From the NCBI RefSeq assembly GCF_016802725.1, contig NC_052668.1, positions 62,001 through 126,000 on the forward strand: a DNA stretch of 64,000 bases, in the 5' to 3' direction. The notes under the pieces are model-generated. The model searched no databases. It saw only the letters and a list, made by a program, of their open reading frames with translations, and was not told the origin of the DNA. This DNA comes from Solenopsis invicta (lineage: Eukaryota > Arthropoda > Insecta > Hymenoptera > Formicidae). Of this stretch, positions 61,901-64,000 are shown one piece after another (position 1 is the first letter of the stretch; the number at the start of each line of letters is the position of its first letter). The translations under genes and the position numbers were made by a program.

Positions 61901-64000
61901 GGTATATTTTTATGTTTTTGCGTCTGGTGAATTTGAATATACAATTTAAAATTATCCAAAGTTCAGGGAACTTTATGAAAAGGCGATATTTCTACACAAA
62001 AACCTAGTTTTGCGATACATGTTTTCTAATAGTAATTTTGAACTCAAAGACCTCTTTTTTTATAAATTTCTTTAAACAATTTTGAACAATTTTAAATTTT
62101 ATATTTGAATTCAGCAGAACCAAAAACAAAAATATACCAAATTCACAGGTTTCCCGTTATGGGCAAATTTTAGCCCTAAAGTGCCATTGTTCTTTAATAT
62201 GGCGGACAAATGTACTTAATTTTGTTGGGTTCGAAAGTGATATTTGGTCTGCTAGATTAAATCCGCTATTTTGAATTTTGAAATCTTAATTACATATTCA
62301 TAATCAACGTCTCTGAAGATCTCTAATATAGCATGAATTGGATGCTAATTTCATGAAAGGGTTAAAAGGGCATGAAAGGGTTAACGTTAAACAGGGAAAA
62401 AATAATATTTCTAAAGATACTTTGAATGTTTTTGAACGCAAAAAGATTCTAAAAAATAAAAAATTAAAATTATGCAATTTTGTAACAAAATATTTTGTAT
62501 ATTTTAAATTAAACCAAATTTTTAATTTTACTTTTCTTGCTAATCATATTACCGTACTTTTCCTTTTTACCAGATTATCGATACGTCATATTTTTATAAA
62601 TAACAGTCTTATAAAATAATGATTTTTTTAATTATTTTAAATCGAACAAAATGTTTTTTATAGATTTTTGAATATTAAAACATATTATATCACAAGCCAA
62701 TTTTCATCAGCACATTAAAGTTCCGAAGTAATTGTAAAATTTGAAACAATATTATAAAAATTGCTATAATAATATACGTAATACAACTAATACATAACAC
62801 TGTCTTACTTGTATTATGTTTTCAAAGCTTTATTTTAGTTTTTGTTATGATATATAATTCATAAACAATGTGATACGTCACGGTATCGATTATTTTTCTT
62901 TAATTATTGCAAGAAAGTCATAGAACTAATAAACGTTTAATATGTAATTTAATAATTAAATATGAATCAAAGTACAGATGAAATAATTAAATTTAACTGA
63001 AAATAATATCAGTTATTTAACATTCTAATCCTTTTGTTTAATGTTACCACCTATACAACTTTTTAAGTTTTAAGTCTTTAGTATATGATAACACGACGAT
63101 CATGGTGTTCAATTTATGAGTATAAATACTATAACATAAATATTTATTAAAAGTATAAAAATTAATAAATTAGCAGGAAATATATATTCTTTGTTATACA
63201 ATCTTCTACTCAGTCAGTCTTTAATCTTTTTTTAGAGTGGTAACCCGTTAGCGTACTTTGGGTGTACGCTTATTTACAATTTACACAGATTTAGAGAGAT
63301 TTGCAATTTAAGGCCACTTGCAACTGGCCTAATTTAAAAAGGTCCTTATGGCAAAATATTTTCTGCAGTTTACGATTGCCTTCCGAAATAGCGATAGAAT
63401 AAAATTAAATGTTTCTCATTGGTCGAATTTGAATTCGGGACTTTAGCATACAGAGTAGATGTACAACTTTTTGAGCCACAATTACTTCTTATGTCATATA
63501 ATATATGTAGATCAATAAATGTTTTCTATTTGCAGTTATTTGCTTCATATTTATGTCATCTTGTTATATTAGCATATAACGTTATATTTGCATAAATTAT
63601 TATTAATAATTTAAATTAATTTTTAAAATGAATACTTACGCCTTGTTTCCTTTGTCGTTAATATAAAGTCTTCTGAACAATCCGCGATTATACCTATAAT
63701 CATTCGAGCGTATCACACCCGTAAAAGTAAAATGCAACGTATACATTACAGGATCCAATAGTTCCTCAAATCTTATTGTCAAAATTTGTGTTTCAAAGTT
63801 ATATACATGCTGCTCTGGAACATACTCCGATTTAGAATTTACATCTACGCCTTTGCGAATTAGCTTTGTCAGCGATTTGTCTATTGTGAGGTCTAAAACG
63901 TGCAATTCGATGTCATTCGTCGATTCGCGCACTTCAACATCGATGTTCGTTTCGCCATTAGTAGTAAAGTTATTTTCCACAATATGTGGTATTAGTTTTA
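30981..64000 (-). CDS. Aminopeptidase N-like zinc metallopeptidase, copy D (intact, 5' end beyond window)
   Basis: An M1-family (gluzincin) aminopeptidase, expected to remove N-terminal residues from peptides at the cell surface or after secretion. Exons in transcription order: 64000-63640 (partial), 59328-58876, 56787-56613, 56539-56383, 55327-55246, 55150-54762, 33949-33672, 33422-33232, 32516-32250, 31263-31194, 31118-30981. All have GT/AG borders, phases join without a stop, and the TAA is at 30981-30983. The summed length implies about 905 residues, normal for the family. Visible motifs are PCWDEP, HVATENWG at the GAMEN position, HELAHQWFG with the third zinc ligand E 18 residues on, and FYRVNYD. 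The C-terminus (LGALENKQSILK) has no hydrophobic tail, so GPI anchoring is unlikely. The 20.8 kb intron between 33950 and 54761 is filled with nested transposons. The signal peptide should lie just outside the window. Confidence 0.85.
31194..31263 (-). CDS. Copy D exon 10: short helical exon
   Basis: 70 nt encoding FKDDPNIVTKLIYNSFREEE. Acceptor TTTTGCAG, donor AACAAG/GTTAGG. Same length in B. A and C have 67 nt, one of the traits grouping A with C and B with D. Confidence 0.75.
32250..32516 (-). CDS. Copy D exon 9: helical C-terminal domain
   Basis: 267 nt. Encodes QLICFGLKKANESFWDQLL and QFLGCSENLHILERHL. Phase is continuous with its neighbours. Donor GAGAA/GTAAGT. Confidence 0.8.
32686..32894. 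mobile_element. Solo LTR-like element in copy D, 4 bp target duplication
   Basis: 209 nt, TGTTACGTCC to GGACGTAACA, flanked by ATAC at 32682-32685 and 32895-32898. It lies at the same intron position as the B copy, so the insertion predates the duplication of the gene unit. Confidence 0.65.
33232..33422 (-). CDS. Copy D exon 8: helical C-terminal domain
   Basis: 191 nt, the same length as in B. Encodes PYLSNLMHKLFEHIGF and CQATIISKLLAYMEDP. Acceptor TTTTTTTAG, donor AATAA/GTAAGT. Confidence 0.8.
33672..33949 (-). CDS. Copy D exon 7: FYRVNYD, start of ERAP1-like C-terminal domain
   Basis: 278 nt. FYRVNYDATNWQRIAAFLN and DPAPWFNVIENM are typical of the alpha-helical C-terminal domain (ERAP1_C-like). 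It is placed 20.8 kb downstream of exon 6 only because of the transposon pile. In B the same intron is about 2.1 kb. Confidence 0.85.
34706..35072. repeat. DIRS 3' terminal repeat and internal complementary region
   Basis: 34710-34776 and 34967-35033 are inverted copies of each other around a 190 nt spacer. The second arm runs on into AAATTGTATTTCGCGCCTC, the complement of the distant right end (52160-52178). Juxtaposed complements of both termini define an ICR. Confidence 0.75.
35220..36195 (-). pseudogene. DIRS tyrosine recombinase (YR), frameshifted
   Basis: The first part (36195-35557) has the core-binding region LSESSLKQYDCSLKKWW and the first catalytic Arg in LVSDQRIQTL. The second part (35606-35220) has HSTRHASTSAVKRKG with the H-x-x-R pair and SATFARFYDRP with the likely nucleophile Tyr. 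It would integrate the circular DNA form into the host without an endonuclease. The two parts overlap in different frames near 35557-35606, so one frameshift has occurred. The identity is well supported by all four catalytic positions. Confidence 0.8.
36141..38010 (-). pseudogene. DIRS reverse transcriptase / RNase H
   Basis: 38010-36583 is one open frame of 475 codons. RT motifs are RLILNLKRLNKFI, GKLDLKDAYYLVPI, LPFGLNIAPYVFTKIM and SVIYLDNLLLLG, where the conserved YxDD is YLDN and so has lost the second metal-binding Asp. RNase H motifs are VIFSDASRTGWGVAC, NYLELLSAFFGLKCF and LLKIDNTTAISYINRM. After a frame break near 36480-36600 the typical DIRS tail continues to 36141 (VDAFTLNWNSFFFYAFPPF, HWPAQPWFPLFLSML). 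It copied the element RNA. This copy is not functional. Confidence 0.8.
38109..38919 (-). pseudogene. DIRS gag-like ORF1, middle and C-terminal parts
   Basis: Three fragments in different frames. 38919-38701 is acidic (ANSSEEVVIEDLDVEILEAI). 38704-38414 has CVLIDPPKLNEELKASLNEI and KKITACLALMGVSLRSS. 38348-38109 ends basic (KNFKGPPRRQPFRAMTSGGY). The order and the PPKLNEELK motif fit DIRS gag proteins. The 5' part lies 13 kb away at 52082. Confidence 0.6.
38990..40612 (+). mobile_element. Candidate GC-rich LTR with primer binding site
   Basis: The block is CpG-rich and begins TGTGACGTGACATCCCG exactly where DIRS gag similarity stops. At 40614 it is followed by TGGCGCCCAATCG, whose first ten bases match the primer binding site complementary to the tRNA-Lys 3' end used by Gypsy-like elements. 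No pol frames follow (40613-40946 is non-coding) and no second LTR was found, so this is a fragment if the reading is right. An unrelated GC-rich repeat is the alternative. Confidence 0.35.
41506..41710. repeat. 41 bp minisatellite, five identical units
   Basis: Unit starts GGGGTGCTTGATTCACGTGA. Starts at 41506, 41547, 41588, 41629 and 41670. Each unit contains ACGTGAG and CTCACGT as a 7 bp stem around 11 nt. It lies 25 nt 3' of the transposase stop. Confidence 0.95.
41735..42794 (-). pseudogene. DD41D-type transposase with one frameshift
   Basis: Begins MSYSNEEAYDMLLILGECQG followed by RYPDRTPHSRNVFSRLAKR, the DUF4817-like N-terminal domain. Then ILFSDECTLKSDG (first Asp), WFQQDACPSHTS (second) and YPPRSPDLTVLDYY (third). 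Counting gives 41 residues between the second and third Asp. A single missing base near 41925 shifts the frame, after which YHERPTTRDNMIRRISEAI and NGAHFEHLVA finish the protein. Total length would be about 353 residues. The N-terminal domain name is from memory; the DDE layout is read directly. Confidence 0.8.
44847..44943. repeat. (GT)n microsatellite, left arm of Tc1 element
   Basis: About 48 GT units with one AT and one GA interruption, next to the 55 bp module at 44781. Confidence 0.95.
44991..45521 (-). pseudogene. Mirrored C-terminal half of the Tc1 transposase
   Basis: Identical by eye to the right-arm protein from MPIRSYNGGSVMVWGC to RLQAVIDQRGGN. A 4 bp length difference (missing ACAC) then shifts it past the normal stop into arm sequence. 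It has the second Asp and the Glu but no DNA-binding domain and no promoter of its own evident. Confidence 0.85.
45787..46800 (+). CDS. Tc1-like transposase, open reading frame
   Basis: 337 residues from MPRRHLSAVEVARIIALLQQ; an earlier in-frame ATG at 45691 is unlikely. The N-terminal half has a paired helix-turn-helix region (QGFSMRYVAQDIGASVSVVS, NRLREAGLRSRVRAQVPRLT). The catalytic core is VYFSDESRFCLYGN, MVWGCIS, FIFMQDNARPHTA and NSPDLNPIEHIWDEM, with 34 residues between the second Asp and the Glu (DD34E). It would excise and insert the element at TA. No stops or gaps. The first 140 residues lie in the unique centre and the rest in the right arm. Confidence 0.9.
   Translation: MPRRHLSAVEVARIIALLQQGFSMRYVAQDIGASVSVVSRAWLRYQDTGNYTRREGSGRSRLTTNRQDRAIVRYALERRIITARNIRNDIHLRHVCEQTIRNRLREAGLRSRVRAQVPRLTLVHRQVRYQFARDHINWTARDWRNVYFSDESRFCLYGNDARIRTWRRRNERYDRRCVMPIRSYNGGSVMVWGCISLTRRSDLVILPPPAMTGVRYINDILRPHVLLLNRTCRNFIFMQDNARPHTANITRRFFQRHAIRLLNHPANSPDLNPIEHIWDEMERRLRRREEQPRNLEELGEILTEIWHNIPQDRIARCINMRERLQAVIDQRGGNTHY
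46905..46972. repeat. (CA)n microsatellite, right arm of Tc1 element
   Basis: Mirror of the left tract but shorter, explaining most of the 23 nt difference between the two arms. Confidence 0.95.
47889..48171. repeat. 41 bp minisatellite, about seven diverged units
   Basis: Units related to 41506-41710, here with GATTTACGTGAG and CTCACATTCG. The GTGAG/CTCAC stem is kept in nearly all units. It lies about 97 nt 3' of the reconstructed end of the adjacent reading frame and continues into GTGTGTACGTG text to about 48215. Confidence 0.9.
48268..50153 (-). pseudogene. Putative transposase of unrecognised family
   Basis: One long frame from MSAKSRTDRCMNPFKKLGEK at 50153, with Cys pairs (KICCTCRKK, DKCDQCPG) suggesting zinc binding. 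A TGA at 49146-49148 interrupts it. The same frame continues through VIVIFDFSENYSYVCQNASQ, KHKSNVFLLESLKHDTAAVY, VLYMTDGAKQHFKNEFQ and AEWHYSATAHGKSAYDGIGA. A frameshift near 48440 precedes DHEKVKRKLKKRFETAPPVP and the end at 48268. Intact it would be about 628 residues. D-F-SENY, TDGAKQ and the HGK-DG motif could form an RNase H-like active site. I recall uncharacterised insect and cnidarian proteins with these motifs but cannot name the superfamily. It is called a transposase because it alone fills an element with long inverted repeats. Confidence 0.6.
51380..51896. other. Unassigned segment between the 7.8 kb element and the DIRS 5' end
   Basis: No gene. It contains two diverged direct copies of a roughly 160-200 nt unit (about 51488-51650 and 51718-51874), each with AGAGCCTGTG, GAACGT and CTACTTAA(A/G)GTAGATGTAG. 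It could be DIRS 5' leader or another inserted repeat. Confidence 0.4.
51780..52082 (-). pseudogene. DIRS gag-like ORF1, N-terminal part
   Basis: Encodes MSHRLSTYQGKMGKRRYEDS then a strongly basic stretch ERKMRRLMRKLKKHKKSLSK. It lies just inside the right inverted end of the DIRS element. A GA/GTAAGT word at about 51890 may be a splice donor or the border of later insertions. Assignment is from position and composition. Confidence 0.45.
52857..52950. repeat. (GCGT)n / (GT)n microsatellite, copy D
   Basis: About 11 GCGT units followed by GT units. The matching place in copy B (about 11715) has only a short GTAT/GT run. Confidence 0.9.
53144..54329. mobile_element. Non-autonomous element with CCCAGATAACCAA ends, copy D only
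   Basis: 1186 nt. Ends CCCAGATAACCAA and TTGGCTATCAGGG, TA flanks. Copy B has the empty site at about 11880 (CACTCTATGCACTG). There is no usable reading frame. A GC-richer stretch at 53510-53690 and a GCAAGAATCTGC-rich stretch at 53870-54060 suggest further insertions inside it. Confidence 0.65.
54762..55150 (-). CDS. Copy D exon 6: Trp-rich linker and beta-sandwich segment
   Basis: 389 nt. Encodes EYSSATPNDLWKTLQDALDE, the hallmark NTWFEQAWYPLVTV, then PINFATQSS and NDWIIVNKHLT. Its donor ACAG/GTAAAA feeds the 20.8 kb intron. The split Gly codon is completed by the exon at 33949 to give TGFYRVNYD. Confidence 0.85.
55246..55327 (-). CDS. Copy D exon 5: short helical exon
   Basis: 82 nt encoding SAFLLRMASHFLTEDVFRNG and IKYLQA. 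It matches the M1 stretch after the catalytic domain that usually reads like LRMLEHFLGE. Exon length is identical in A, B and D. Acceptor TTATTAG, donor CA/GTCAGT. Confidence 0.8.
56383..56539 (-). CDS. Copy D exon 4: post-zinc helical segment
   Basis: 157 nt, three more than in B through one extra Phe codon (DVFFKAF against DVFKAY). Encodes FFKEKRLMDYTVVTLE and SEPIHVNITGHSD. Donor AGGAAAT/GTAAGA is intact here, whereas B has AT in place of GT. Confidence 0.8.
56613..56787 (-). CDS. Copy D exon 3: zinc-binding HELAH-x18-E exon
   Basis: 175 nt. Encodes LLLGDNSLSSNIQNIM, then THELAHQWFGNLV and WLSEGISTYLKHYISDK. The two H and the distal E are the zinc ligands and the first E is the general base. 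All are present with the family spacing of 18. Donor GACAAG/GTATCA. Confidence 0.9.
57174..57636. mobile_element. MITE with CATTGAACTATACTC ends and 8 bp duplication, copy D only
   Basis: 463 nt, complementary 15-nt ends, duplication GTTAAAAC at 57166-57173 and 57637-57644. Copy B shows the uninterrupted site near 14790. An 8 bp duplication with CA...TG ends fits the hAT or P superfamilies. Confidence 0.7.
57672..57813. mobile_element. Palindromic MITE in copy D
   Basis: 142 nt counterpart of 14828-14971, with TTGGGATTTTAAC ends and TA flanks. Confidence 0.6.
58876..59328 (-). CDS. Copy D exon 2: PCWDEP to GAMEN-position segment
   Basis: 453 nt, the same length as in B. It contains LLAVTHLQPISAREVF, PCWDEPAIKATFKF and ends in HVATENWGMIVYE. 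The E of the GAMEN motif, which binds the substrate N-terminus, is kept, but the preceding residues differ from the canonical G-x-M. Acceptor TTATAG, donor GA/GTGAGT. Confidence 0.85.
60470..61480. mobile_element. CCAAT/ATTGG-rich insertion with 5S-rRNA-like segment, copy D only
   Basis: Replaces about 220 nt present in copy B (19888-20108). Both flanking parts are crowded with ATTGG and CCAAT words, about two dozen in total. The right end reads TGCTACTAGGGTA. No reading frame longer than chance. The class is unknown. Confidence 0.45.
61100..61190 (+). ncRNA. 5S rRNA-derived segment (degenerate)
   Basis: GTCAAGCAACGTTCACCGAA followed by ACTTGGATGGATGACCGC resembles the 5S rRNA internal control region; box C usually reads GGATGGGTGACCGC. 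Upstream similarity fades, so it is a pseudogene or the head of a 5S-derived SINE and not a working 5S gene. Confidence 0.5.
61599..61745. mobile_element. Palindromic MITE, copy D
   Basis: Counterpart of 20233-20384, with CAGGGTGATCCATAATGG and a diverged right end, TA flanks. Confidence 0.6.
63640..64000 (-). CDS. Copy D exon 1 (partial): APN N-terminal beta-domain
   Basis: Reading frame open to the window edge. It encodes the M1 N-terminal saddle, with strings such as NNFTTNGETNIDVEVRE and LHFTFTGVIR. The donor reads AAGGC/GTAAGT. Joining to the next exon restores NKALLAVTHLQP, the usual M1 order. It is about 95% like the B exon at 22783-23300 by eye. Confidence 0.85.

Overview
This is AT-rich eukaryotic nuclear DNA, most probably from an insect and plausibly an ant or other hymenopteran. 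That placement is an inference from small exons with GT/AG introns, a tandem cluster of M1 aminopeptidase-N-like genes, and a dense set of mariner, Tc1, DD41D, DIRS and MITE elements. There is no bacterial-style operon.

Host genes. All host coding sequence found belongs to one family and lies on the minus strand: four aminopeptidase N (APN, gluzincin M1) copies, here called A (1-4611), B (7262-23300), C (24348-25572) and D (30981 to beyond 64000). A resembles C and B resembles D, so an ancestral two-gene unit (A-type plus B-type) was duplicated in tandem, with position 1 matching about 24430 and 7262 matching 30981. D has an open frame through 11 exons, with matching phases and splice sites and an intact HELAH-x18-E zinc site. 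B keeps all 11 exons but has an in-frame stop near residue 40 and a lost splice donor. A lacks the signal-peptide exon and both zinc-site-region exons and has frameshifts. C is only the last three exons.

Mobile DNA. B's introns carry a nearly unaltered mariner (17659-18980), several MITEs and a solo LTR. Because D is the unfilled paralogue, many insertions have a visible empty site. About 4.9 kb of foreign sequence separates C from D. The intron of D between 33950 and 54761 holds a nested pile: a DIRS-type tyrosine-recombinase retrotransposon (34705-52178) split by a GC-rich LTR-like block (38990-40612), a DD41D mariner-like element with 300 bp inverted repeats (40947-43531), and a 7.8 kb element of an unrecognised transposase family with about 0.5 kb inverted repeats (43547-51379). 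The last is itself interrupted in its left repeat by a palindromic Tc1 element with 1.6 kb arms (44029-47790).

Most unusual signals. A 41 bp hairpin-forming unit lies just 3' of the transposase reading frame in three unrelated transposons (4921, 41506-41710, 47889-48171). A 55 bp module next to GT-rich tracts is shared by two transposon superfamilies (27337, 41241, 44781 and its mirror near 47037). Also notable are the palindromic Tc1 element and a 5S-rRNA-like segment in a CCAAT/ATTGG-rich insertion (60470-61480).
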